This document shows, piece after piece, positions 1 through 7,310 of a stretch of DNA of 64,000 nucleotides. Source of the stretch: CAUTNA01 sp964371145 (lineage in GTDB: Bacteria; Pseudomonadota; Alphaproteobacteria; Rs-D84); assembly GCA_964371145.1 (NCBI GenBank), contig CAYJKO010000004.1, positions 1 through 64,000 of the forward strand, read 5' to 3'. The position numbers and the translations under genes are program-made. The notes under the pieces were generated by a model that was not told the DNA's origin, ran no database searches, and saw nothing but the letters and a program-made list of their open reading frames with translations. Each line of letters opens with the position of its first letter. Positions within the stretch are counted from its first letter, which is position 1.

Positions 1-120
1 AAATAGTTGATACATAATATATGCATAACGAAATTACCTTGAAACAATGCTTTTTATGTAATTTATGTCCAGTTTTTTGATACATCACCCAAGCATCAAA
101 ATCCCGCAAAGCCACGGATT

Positions 121-208
121 TATTGGCTTATAGCAACCCGCCCAACACCTTGTCGTAACGCTTTTGTAATCAGAGGGTCGCAGGGTCTAAGTCCGACAAC
201 CGGCACCT
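121..208 (+). other. degenerate tRNA-like remnant, possible old attachment site
   Basis: The stretch from about 161 to 207 reads like the 3' half of a tRNA: an anticodon-loop-like TTTTGTAATC (TGT would be Thr), a variable-region-like AGAGGGTCG, a T-loop-like GGGTCTAAGTCC and an acceptor-like end ACCGGCACC. A D-arm-like TTGGCTTATAGCAA lies at 123-136. The T stem would keep only two pairs and no 5' strand matching ACCGGC is visible, so this cannot be a working tRNA. It may be a decayed tRNA end left by an integrated element, or coincidence. Low confidence. Confidence 0.25.
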
Positions 209-216
209 GATTAAAA

Positions 217-262
217 ACCACAGAATCTTAACGATTTATGTGCCTGTGTGGTGCCGCGCACC
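217..262. other. hairpins in otherwise gene-free stretch 1-341
   Basis: ACCACA (217-222) can pair with TGTGGT (247-252), and GGTGC (250-254) with GCACC (258-262) around a CGC loop. The two overlap, so they are alternative structures. Neither is followed by a T run on either strand, so they do not look like simple terminators. I see no convincing coding sequence in 1-341; an open frame near 162-315 is too short and has no start signal. Confidence 0.35.
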
Positions 263-374
263 AAAAGATTGCAATATAAAAAAAGACATTATAAACGGAC
301 TGATTAAATCTTGATTATTTGCGTGTAAGAGATTAAAATATATGTATAATAAAAATCGATTAAAAGGTGTCATT

Positions 375-839
375 TTGGAAATAAGAAAAGCAAATATTCA
401 AGATTTGGAATCCATACAAAATTTAAATAATAAATTATTTAATTTGGAATTGGAAAACTATGACAATGATTTAAAAGCCGGATGGCCTTTGACCCATGAT
501 GGCAAAAAATATTTCAATGATTTGATTATGAACAACATTGTCTTTGTCGCAACAGATAACAACAAAGTCATCGGATATATAGCGGGCAGAATTAACCAAG
601 CATCTGGATATACCATCAATAAATCGGCTGAACTGGAAAATATGTACATTGATGAAGACTTCCGCAAACATGGCATTGGCGCCAAATTAATAAATGAATT
701 TAAAAACGTATGCGAAAATCAATCTGTTAAATCAATTAAAGTTATTGCGTCTTATAAAAATGAAGTGGCTATTTCTTTTTACAAAAAACATCTCTTTAAC
801 AATAAAGACGTTGTTTTAACATGTGATATAAAAGGATAA
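375..839 (+). CDS. GNAT family N-acetyltransferase
   Basis: A single-domain GNAT acyltransferase that would transfer an acetyl group from acetyl-CoA to an amine; the substrate cannot be told. The N-terminal strand reads IRKANIQDLESI. The acetyl-CoA-binding motif A is ENMYIDEDFRKHGIGAKLI (R/Q-x-x-G-x-G/A pattern), and motif B is NEVAISFYKKHLF. The frame opens at an ATG at 342, but that would add eleven residues (MYNKNRLKGVI) before the normal GNAT start. The TTG at 375 sits 5 bases after AAAAGGTG and gives a family-typical N-terminus, so it is preferred, for 154 residues. The next gene starts 3 bases after the stop, so the two are probably co-transcribed. Confidence 0.85.
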   Translation: MEIRKANIQDLESIQNLNNKLFNLELENYDNDLKAGWPLTHDGKKYFNDLIMNNIVFVATDNNKVIGYIAGRINQASGYTINKSAELENMYIDEDFRKHGIGAKLINEFKNVCENQSVKSIKVIASYKNEVAISFYKKHLFNNKDVVLTCDIKG

Positions 840-842
840 AGA

Positions 843-1412
843 ATGCGGATAGCCCTGGATTGTGATGAAACATTATTGTATACGGGTAAAGTTTTAAGCG
901 ATTATTATCGCGCAACTGTTGACGCGCATTCAAATATGCCGGAAGAAATTTGGTCCAGCCGTTGGGATATATGGGGCGGCGACAAAGTAAAATGGAAAAA
1001 ATGGTTTAACGGATGGATAAAAAGCGATTGGTATACAAAAATGCCGGCGTTCGATGGCGCAATTAATGCGGTAAAAAAATTAAAAGAAATGGGCCATGAA
1101 TTATTCGTAGTGTCCGCAGGATTATCCAGTGAAACAGAACGTCGCCGTAAACATCTGGAAAGCATATTTGGTAAAATATTTAACCAGGTAATAGTCGTAA
1201 ACAATTCATCAGAAAAAAACGATGTTTTGAAAAATTTTAATATCGAATTATTCGTGGACGACGATATAAACAATTTGGCAAATGCTGCGCCAATACGCGG
1301 AATAGCAATTAAAATGCCCGCCAATGAACATCAGCACGACCCCATACCCCAAAACGTAGAATTAGCCGATAATTGGGATAACGTATTGCAATTAATTAAT
1401 AAACCCATATAA
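843..1412 (+). CDS. HAD-superfamily 5'(3')-deoxyribonucleotidase-like phosphatase
   Basis: A 189-residue haloacid-dehalogenase-fold hydrolase. Motif I is DCDETLL (D6 and D8, nucleophile and acid/base), motif II is the Ser in FVVSAG, and motif IV is the acidic LFVDDD that binds Mg2+. The aromatic-rich stretch between motifs I and II (WDIWGGDKVKWKKWFNGW) resembles the cap of NT5C-type deoxyribonucleotidases, so dephosphorylation of a nucleoside monophosphate is the best guess. AAAGGATAAAG supplies the ribosome-binding site just before the ATG. It follows the GNAT gene by 3 bases and ends in a strong hairpin terminator. Confidence 0.75.
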   Translation: MRIALDCDETLLYTGKVLSDYYRATVDAHSNMPEEIWSSRWDIWGGDKVKWKKWFNGWIKSDWYTKMPAFDGAINAVKKLKEMGHELFVVSAGLSSETERRRKHLESIFGKIFNQVIVVNNSSEKNDVLKNFNIELFVDDDINNLANAAPIRGIAIKMPANEHQHDPIPQNVELADNWDNVLQLINKPI

Positions 1413-1446
1413 AACAAAACACCGGACACCCCCGTGTTTTGTTTTT
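1413..1446 (+). terminator. rho-independent terminator after the HAD gene
   Basis: AAAACAAAACAC pairs with GTGTTTTGTTTT across a short C-rich loop, ending in a T run. It starts directly at the stop codon of the HAD gene. Confidence 0.8.
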
Positions 1447-1492
1447 AGTCTTTTTCAGAATTTTATTGGCGTTTGTTCCGCCAATTCTTGAT

Positions 1493-2029
1493 TTAATCAG
1501 ACTTGTTTTCTACTTTTGTTTCGGGCATAAAAGCTTTGACCAATTGCCATATTCCGCCTTCATATGAAAAATGAAAACATTCGCAATTTTTAATTGAACC
1601 AATTTCCGCCCCCGCAACATAGCACAACGCGCGCGTTATTCCACCATGCGAAGACAATGCAATATTTGTGCCCATATCCATAATGCCGTCCAGAAAACCT
1701 TTTACACGCGCAAAAGTGTCATCCACTTTTTTCTGTGATTCTGCGTCATCATTATACCAAAAGCCAAAAACTCCTTCGCGCAAATCGTCATCTGTAATAA
1801 TTTTTAAATCATTATATCTGTTTGCTACGATTTTAGCGGTATCAACGGCGCGCATATACGGGGAAGAATAAATAACATCCAGATTTTTATCCGACAAAAA
1901 CTCGGCCAATTCTTCGGCTTGTTTTAATCCGGCATCCAAAAGATATGCATCTTGTCCCATATCTTGACGGATTCCGTCGCGATTTTCGTTTGTTTGACCG
2001 TGTCTGAAAAAATAAAAATTCTGTTTCAT
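1493..2029 (-). CDS. histidine phosphatase (phosphoglycerate-mutase-like) family protein
   Basis: A 178-residue histidine phosphatase. The catalytic RHG motif is in FFRHGQTNEN (R9-H10-G11), the second Arg is in SSPYMRAVDTA, the acid/base Glu is in LREGVFG, and the second His is in SSHGG. It is shorter than cofactor-dependent phosphoglycerate mutases (about 230-250 residues), so a SixA/CobC-like phosphatase acting on a small phosphorylated metabolite is more likely. Its ATG overlaps the stop of the upstream ABC-F gene by 4 bases, which implies translational coupling. Confidence 0.85.
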   Translation of the reverse strand: MKQNFYFFRHGQTNENRDGIRQDMGQDAYLLDAGLKQAEELAEFLSDKNLDVIYSSPYMRAVDTAKIVANRYNDLKIITDDDLREGVFGFWYNDDAESQKKVDDTFARVKGFLDGIMDMGTNIALSSHGGITRALCYVAGAEIGSIKNCECFHFSYEGGIWQLVKAFMPETKVENKSD

Positions 2030-3663
2030 TTTGCCCCGCTTTGTTTTTCTTTTTCCATATATCTTTTAACGATGTTTTCATCATAAAAATTTATACGACC
2101 GCTGGGTAACATCAACATTCTATCAACACCCAATGCGGTTAAAAATTCCGTGTCATGACTGACCACCACCAATGTGCCGCCATAATCACGCAAAGCGTGC
2201 GCCATTGCCGTCTTGGTCTGTTTATCCAAATGATTGGTTGGTTCGTCCAACAACAATAAATTTGCCCCACGCATACATAATTTTGCCAATTCTAAACGGC
2301 TGCGTTCACCCGGAGACAATGTTGATATTTTTTGATTTACTTTATTTTGATCAAAATTAAATCGACCCAATATCCCACGTAATTTTGTGGTTTCCAAATC
2401 CGTTGATTCCGTTACATTTTCCAAAACCGTTGAATGTTTATCCAATGTATCAAATTCCTGGGCATAGTATCCAATGTCCGTTTTGCGACCTTTTTGAACG
2501 ATTCCGCGGTTCGGCTTTAACAATCTCGCCATTAATTTCAAAGTAGTTGATTTCCCCGCCCCATTTTCACCGATAATTATAAACCGTTCGTTTGACCCCA
2601 ATGAAAAAGTTAAATTTTTTATAACAGGTCTGTCATTTTCATAAGCGAAAAACACACTATCGCTGACTATTGGATTTGTATCCCCCATACGATTTGGTTT
2701 TATATCTATTACCGCGCCACGACTTGATGTTGGCACTTCGACCAAGTCTTGCTTTAATTTTTCCAGCATTTTTTCACGGCTTTGTGCTTGGCGTTTTAAC
2801 TTGGTCATAGTCATAGATTTCGCCTTGGCGGATTCGATAAATTTTTGAACTTTTTCAATTTTCGCCATTTGATTGCGCATTTGTTTTTCCAGCGCAGCAT
2901 TCGTTTCAGCCAGGGTGCGTAAAAATCTGTCATAACCAAACCCATACAGATTGGCACGTTTTGTCATTGCATCTATATATAAAACTTTCTTTGATAATGC
3001 GCGCACAAAATCTTCATCATGCGATATAAATATAACCGTTGCCGGAATAGATTTAAGATATTCTGTCATCCATGTGGCCGTTTCTACATCCAAATGGTTT
3101 GTCGGTTCATCCAAAAATAATATATCGGGTTTCGCATACAATGTTCGGATAAATGAAATTTTAGATTTTTGACCGCCAGATAATTCGCCCAGATTTTTAT
3201 CCAAAACGTCATCAGATATACCCATTTCAAAAATCAATTTTTCTAATTCTGATTCTGCAGAATAACCACCCCAATAATCAAATTCATTTTCTAATTTTTC
3301 GAGTTCCGCCATTTGAGAGTCATCCAGACCGTCATCTGTCATATTTGTATAAATTTCTGCGATTTTATTTTGTATTTCGGTCAACGGTCGTGCGTTTGAT
3401 AAAAAAGTTTTAACATTTATGTCATTTGGTAAATCCAATTCATCCACAGTCTGGGGCATCCATCCAATGCGTGATCCGCGGCCAAATTCTATGGTTCCTG
3501 AATCATATTGGATTTTATCCATCAAAATACGAATAAGCGTAGATTTCCCCGCGCCATTTAATCCCAATACAGCCAGTTTTTCGCCGGACACCACTGAAAA
3601 ACAAACCTTGTCAAAAACAAGACTGTCCCCGAATGATTTACAAAGATTAGTTACCTGTAACAT
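2026..3663 (-). CDS. ABC-F family ATP-binding protein
   Basis: 545 residues with two ABC ATPase domains and no membrane segments, the ABC-F layout of ribosome-associated translation factors (EttA, Uup, YkpA types). The first half has Walker A GLNGAGKST (near residue 34), signature LSGGQKSK and Walker B ILFLDEPTNHLD. The second half has Walker A GENGAGKST, signature LSPGERSR and Walker B LLLLDEPTNHLD. The charged helical linker between them (about 235-310, rich in K, Q and E) is the likely P-site tRNA interaction motif. GTGGAGG lies just before the ATG. It is the first gene of a two-gene operon with the histidine phosphatase. The exact subfamily is not assigned. Confidence 0.9.
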   Translation of the reverse strand: MLQVTNLCKSFGDSLVFDKVCFSVVSGEKLAVLGLNGAGKSTLIRILMDKIQYDSGTIEFGRGSRIGWMPQTVDELDLPNDINVKTFLSNARPLTEIQNKIAEIYTNMTDDGLDDSQMAELEKLENEFDYWGGYSAESELEKLIFEMGISDDVLDKNLGELSGGQKSKISFIRTLYAKPDILFLDEPTNHLDVETATWMTEYLKSIPATVIFISHDEDFVRALSKKVLYIDAMTKRANLYGFGYDRFLRTLAETNAALEKQMRNQMAKIEKVQKFIESAKAKSMTMTKLKRQAQSREKMLEKLKQDLVEVPTSSRGAVIDIKPNRMGDTNPIVSDSVFFAYENDRPVIKNLTFSLGSNERFIIIGENGAGKSTTLKLMARLLKPNRGIVQKGRKTDIGYYAQEFDTLDKHSTVLENVTESTDLETTKLRGILGRFNFDQNKVNQKISTLSPGERSRLELAKLCMRGANLLLLDEPTNHLDKQTKTAMAHALRDYGGTLVVVSHDTEFLTALGVDRMLMLPSGRINFYDENIVKRYMEKEKQSGAK

Positions 3664-3750
3664 TTTCCTCCACGGAATTTATATGATTAACGTTCCACAA
3701 CCCTTATGTTATTATTGTTTTGATTACAAATCAATCTTTTAATATTCTTC

Positions 3751-3780
3751 TTGCACGGAGATAAATACTTACCTTATAAT
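3751..3780 (+). promoter_or_regulatory. sigma-70-like promoter for the phospholipase-D gene
   Basis: TTGCAC (3751-3756), an 18-base spacer, then TATAAT (3775-3780). It lies just before the assembly gap and reads toward the lipoprotein gene at 3950. Confidence 0.65.
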
Positions 3781-3944
3781 AAAGGAATATATTTCTAACA
3801 AATCCAAAGGAANNNNNNNNNNNNNNNNNNNNNNNNNNNNNNNNNNNNNNNNNNNNNNNNNNNNNNNNNNNNNNNNNNNNNNNNNNNNNNNNNNNNNNNN
3901 NNNNNNNNNNNNAAAGGAATATATTTCTAACAAATCCAAAGGAA
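3781..3944. repeat. identical 32-bp direct repeats flanking an N gap
   Basis: The 32 bases at 3781-3812 are repeated exactly at 3913-3944, on either side of the 100-N run. Both copies contain the ribosome-binding sequence AAAGGAA. The simplest reading is two contig ends that overlap and were not merged, so the repeat is probably an assembly artefact rather than a biological duplication. Confidence 0.8.
3813..3912. other. assembly gap (100 N)
   Basis: A run of exactly 100 N, the conventional scaffold gap of unknown length. Given the identical flanks, the true missing length may be nil. Confidence 0.98.
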
Positions 3945-3949
3945 CAATT

Positions 3950-5530
3950 ATGAAAATGTCCAATATTTTTTTTCTGGCACCTTTTCTTTTTTTAATAACC
4001 GCCTGCGTTAATGTGCCGACGTCAATGAATGACGAACGTTTAAAAGACCATACGCCTAAGATAACTGAATCAGATTTAAAATTTGACCCCGCCAAAACAC
4101 CAATTGCGGAAAAATACAAAAAAGAATTGGAATCAAAATTAGATCAATCGGGCGCGAATTTAATTGAAGATGGATTGACATCTTTCTTTGTTCGGTTGGG
4201 TTTTGCAAGAATGGCTACAAAAACGATTGATTTGCAAACTTATATTTACAGCAATGATTTTTCATCATACGTTTTATTGCGAGAACTGAAAATGGCTGCT
4301 GATCGCGGGGTAAAGGTTCGTATTTTATTGGATGATTATGGAACAAAATCTGATATCGCAGATGTCATGCTGTTAAATAACCACCCAAATATCGAGGTCA
4401 AAGTTTTCAATGTCGTTCCGAACCGCGCAAACATTTTGTATTACCCACAAATGTTATTGGATTTCAACAGATTAAATTCCAGAATGCATAACAAATTATT
4501 TATCGTTGACAATATTGCCTATGTTACGGGCGGCAGAAACATTGGTTCAAATTATTTTTATCCCGAAACGGCAAGTAATTTTTCCGACACAGATGTTTTA
4601 TTCTTGGGCGAAATGACCAATGATGCGACGAACAGTTTTAATGAATATTGGAATTATCATCTATCAATACCTGCATCCGCTTTTGCCCACGCAGATAAAG
4701 ACGAAACCGTTGAAGAAACGGATAAAAGATTGTTGGGTGTTTTGGAACAAGCAGACTATCAATCCGAAGTATATGAAAAATATGTAAATAAAGTTATTGA
4801 TGCATACAACAACAAAGAATTTAAATTCTATTGGGGTTATGGCGATTTCTTGGCAGATCCGCCAAACAAAATAGATATGACAAAGCAAGAAAAATCTGAA
4901 TATCGCGGCGACATTATAAAAGGATTACAATATTTATGGTCTGAAACGGATGAATCTGTTTATATTTCTGCGGCTTATTTTGTCCCAGGGGAAAATGGAT
5001 TGAAACTGCTGTCCCAGATCGAAGACAAAGGCGTAGATATGACCGTTGTAACAAATTCTTTATCTTCTACGAATGCGACAACGGTGTACGCGAAATGGGA
5101 AAAATATAGGTCAGATTTGATCAATGCGGGCGCCGAAGTTTATGAATTTATGGAAGATGCTAAAAATTTAAAATCTGCTGACCGCGAAAGAAAACAGTCC
5201 AGCTTTTCCGTATTGCACAGCAAATCAATTGTCTTTGACGACGAAATTGCATGGATAGGGAGCTTTAACTTGGATCCGCGAAGCGCATATTATAATACTG
5301 AAAATGTTGCAATTTTCAAAAACAAAGATTTTGCAATAAAAATGCGTGATGCAATTATAAAAGATACAAAAACATCTTGGCATGTAACAATTGAAGACGG
5401 CGACACAGTATGGACGGGCAAACCACAAGATTCTGACGAAATAGAAGTCCATCACCGCAGTCCAGACACTTCGATTTTTCGTCGTATATATAAATACATA
5501 TCAAAATTAGTACCTGAAAAATTGGTATAA
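3950..5530 (+). CDS. phospholipase D family lipoprotein, cardiolipin synthase C-like
   Basis: A 526-residue phospholipase-D superfamily protein. The N-terminus is a lipoprotein signal peptide with lipobox LITAC, so it should be anchored in a membrane facing the periplasm. Two HKD catalytic motifs are visible: HNKLFIVDNIAYVTGGRN in the first half and HSKSIVFDDEIAWIGSFN in the second (His and Lys of H-x-K-x4-D), each followed by a Gly/Ser-Asn motif. This layout fits ClsC/YmdC-type cardiolipin synthases, which join phosphatidyl groups, but another phosphodiester transfer cannot be excluded. The MazG-like gene follows 16 bases after the stop. Confidence 0.85.
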   Translation: MKMSNIFFLAPFLFLITACVNVPTSMNDERLKDHTPKITESDLKFDPAKTPIAEKYKKELESKLDQSGANLIEDGLTSFFVRLGFARMATKTIDLQTYIYSNDFSSYVLLRELKMAADRGVKVRILLDDYGTKSDIADVMLLNNHPNIEVKVFNVVPNRANILYYPQMLLDFNRLNSRMHNKLFIVDNIAYVTGGRNIGSNYFYPETASNFSDTDVLFLGEMTNDATNSFNEYWNYHLSIPASAFAHADKDETVEETDKRLLGVLEQADYQSEVYEKYVNKVIDAYNNKEFKFYWGYGDFLADPPNKIDMTKQEKSEYRGDIIKGLQYLWSETDESVYISAAYFVPGENGLKLLSQIEDKGVDMTVVTNSLSSTNATTVYAKWEKYRSDLINAGAEVYEFMEDAKNLKSADRERKQSSFSVLHSKSIVFDDEIAWIGSFNLDPRSAYYNTENVAIFKNKDFAIKMRDAIIKDTKTSWHVTIEDGDTVWTGKPQDSDEIEVHHRSPDTSIFRRIYKYISKLVPEKLV

Positions 5531-5546
5531 AAACACAGGAGATGTG

Positions 5547-5987
5547 ATGAGAAAATTCAAAGCAGAAATGTTAATCAGAGACAGCAGATTAGATTTTTTG
5601 CAACAACGAGACATAAATCCAGATTACAAAATATTAAATAATGATGATTATATTGTCGAGCTGAAGAAAAAATTGATAGAAGAAGCGTCCGAGATAACAG
5701 ACGCCAAATCCTCTGATGATATAGCAGAAGAGATTGCAGACGTTTTAGAAGTAATAGATCATTTGCTTGATATATACAACATATCTCCTGAAAAGGTTAA
5801 AGAAATCAAAAATAAAAAATTGGAAAAATTAGGCGGATTTAATAAAAAAATTAAAACTTTTTCTGTTTCTATTTCAGAAGACAACAAAGAAATCGAATAT
5901 TATTTGTCACACCCCAATAAATACCCAGAAATTATAGAAAAAATAAAAGCAACTCAAAACATTTCGACAAAAGCAAAAACAAAATAA
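5547..5987 (+). CDS. MazG-like nucleoside triphosphate pyrophosphohydrolase family protein
   Basis: 146 residues from the ATG at 5547; a GTG at 5544 is also in frame, but AGGAG at 5537-5541 is best spaced for the ATG. The N-terminal LIRDSRLDFL and the helical core with acidic motifs (KKLIEEASEI, then EEIADVLEVIDHLLDIY, the EExxE/ExxD metal-binding pattern) and the closing KKLEKLGGF match the phosphoribosyl-ATP-pyrophosphohydrolase-like house-cleaning group of the all-alpha NTP pyrophosphohydrolases. A roughly 45-residue charged tail after GGF is not part of the usual domain. It probably shares a transcript with the phospholipase-D gene. Confidence 0.7.
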   Translation: MRKFKAEMLIRDSRLDFLQQRDINPDYKILNNDDYIVELKKKLIEEASEITDAKSSDDIAEEIADVLEVIDHLLDIYNISPEKVKEIKNKKLEKLGGFNKKIKTFSVSISEDNKEIEYYLSHPNKYPEIIEKIKATQNISTKAKTK

Positions 5988-6038
5988 ATATAGAACTCTG
6001 TAATGCCGTTTTAACAGATAAAAAGGATATATTTACCA

Positions 6039-6066
6039 TTGCGGGCGGGTATATTTTCTATATAAT
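6039..6066 (+). promoter_or_regulatory. promoter placed for leaderless transcription
   Basis: TTGCGG (6039-6044), a 16-base spacer and TATAAT (6061-6066). Only six bases separate the -10 box from the ATG at 6073, so transcription should start at or next to the A of the start codon. No AGGAG-like sequence can lie in the message. Confidence 0.6.
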
Positions 6067-6072
6067 GGGGTT

Positions 6073-7227
6073 ATGCAGAAAATAATAGGCTTGGTTGATT
6101 GTGATTCTTTTTTCGCGTCCTGTGAACAGGCGGCCAATCCTGAATTAATCGGCGCACCAGTTTGTGTTATGTCGCGGGTTGATGAAACCGGCATTGTATT
6201 GGCGCGTTCAAAATCTGTAAAAAAAATGGGGATTAAAATGTGCGCCCCATATTTCCAAATAAAAGATAAATTTCCAGGTGTTATATTCGTACCCGCACAT
6301 ATGGATTTATACAAAGAAATATCAAACCGCGTCATGGACACATTGCGAAATTTCGTCCCAGATGTCGAAGTCGCGTCAATTGACGAAGCGTACATAGATT
6401 TAACCGGTATGGATAAATTATACAAAAAAGATACACCTCTAATTTGCCAAGACATTCGCAACGCGATTTATTCCGATTTAAAAATAAATGTATCCATCGG
6501 TTTGGGACCGTCTAAATTATTAGCAAAACTGGCCAGCGATTATGCAAAAGATATGGGTGGTACATTCGAAATAAAGCCGGATAAAATTTTGGAATCTGTT
6601 GGAAATCTGGAAATCGGACAAGTCAGTGGCGTTGGCCGCGCCAGACAACAAAAAATGCAATCCGCAAACATATTTACTATTTCCGATTTTATAAGCAAAG
6701 ATGACGGTTGGTTGGAATCCGCATTTGGCATAACGGGATTACGTTTAAAATATGAATTATTGGGCACAAACATATCGGACGTTGACGCCAGTCCGGTTGC
6801 GCCAAAATCAATTCAAAGCTCTAACCGATTGGATGATTTTACAAATAATCCCGGCGTCTTGCAAAACGCGTTAAACGGACATTTGCAAAACGTATGCAGA
6901 GTTTTACGAAAATGGAATGGGCGCGCAGAATTTATCGGTGTTATGTTGAAATATAAAAATTTTAAAACAATTTACAAATCTGAAAAAATTAAAATCCCAA
7001 CAGATTCCATGCAATCCCTTTCTGTGATTGTACAAAATTTATTTGAACATTTATTTGAAAAGAACGTCATATATCGCAGCTGTGGCGTTATGATTGATAA
7101 AATTGATTATGATGCCCCCGCCCCCGATTTGTTCGCAGACAACACAAAACCAAACAAATTGGATAACGCAATAGATGCATTAGAAAAAAAATTCGGCAAA
7201 AATATCGTAAAATACGGCCACGTTTAA
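6073..7227 (+). CDS. Y-family DNA polymerase (UmuC/DinB type)
   Basis: A 384-residue translesion polymerase. The N-terminal VDCDSFFASCEQ carries the first metal-binding Asp and reads more like UmuC (DCNSF-x-x-SCE) than Pol IV. The catalytic SIDEAYIDLTG supplies the Asp-Glu pair near residue 105. GLGPSKLLAKLASDYAK is the conserved palm/thumb segment, and GVGRARQQKM is the helix-hairpin-helix region. The C-terminal little-finger domain runs from about 240 to the end. It lacks the long C-terminal extension of ImuB-type proteins, and no umuD-like gene is adjacent. I see no clear LexA box upstream, so SOS control is unproven. Confidence 0.88.
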   Translation: MQKIIGLVDCDSFFASCEQAANPELIGAPVCVMSRVDETGIVLARSKSVKKMGIKMCAPYFQIKDKFPGVIFVPAHMDLYKEISNRVMDTLRNFVPDVEVASIDEAYIDLTGMDKLYKKDTPLICQDIRNAIYSDLKINVSIGLGPSKLLAKLASDYAKDMGGTFEIKPDKILESVGNLEIGQVSGVGRARQQKMQSANIFTISDFISKDDGWLESAFGITGLRLKYELLGTNISDVDASPVAPKSIQSSNRLDDFTNNPGVLQNALNGHLQNVCRVLRKWNGRAEFIGVMLKYKNFKTIYKSEKIKIPTDSMQSLSVIVQNLFEHLFEKNVIYRSCGVMIDKIDYDAPAPDLFADNTKPNKLDNAIDALEKKFGKNIVKYGHV

Positions 7228-7237
7228 GCAAAAAAAA

Positions 7238-7267
7238 TTAGGTAAAACATCGAAAATGTGGTATAAT
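7238..7267 (+). promoter_or_regulatory. promoter for autotransporter 1
   Basis: A good TATAAT (7262-7267) with a weak TTAGGT (7238-7243) at 18-base spacing, about 44 bases before the TTG start. The -35 assignment is uncertain. Confidence 0.5.
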
Positions 7268-7310
7268 ATATATCCAAAGGTGGGGCTTTAAAAATCAAAG
7301 GGTTAAGTAA

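Noticed and set aside
159..315. 52-codon open frame in the first 341 bases
   Set aside because: It has no start codon with a ribosome-binding site and it overlaps the tRNA-like and hairpin sequences.
3769..4119. Minus-strand frame spanning the first gap
   Set aside because: It runs through 100 N, and its two ends are just the reverse of the duplicated 32-bp flank and the lipoprotein gene.
5995..6040. LexA box controlling the Y-family polymerase
   Set aside because: I found no GTTC-N7-GTTC or GAAC-N7-GAAC pair near the promoter, so SOS control is not claimed.
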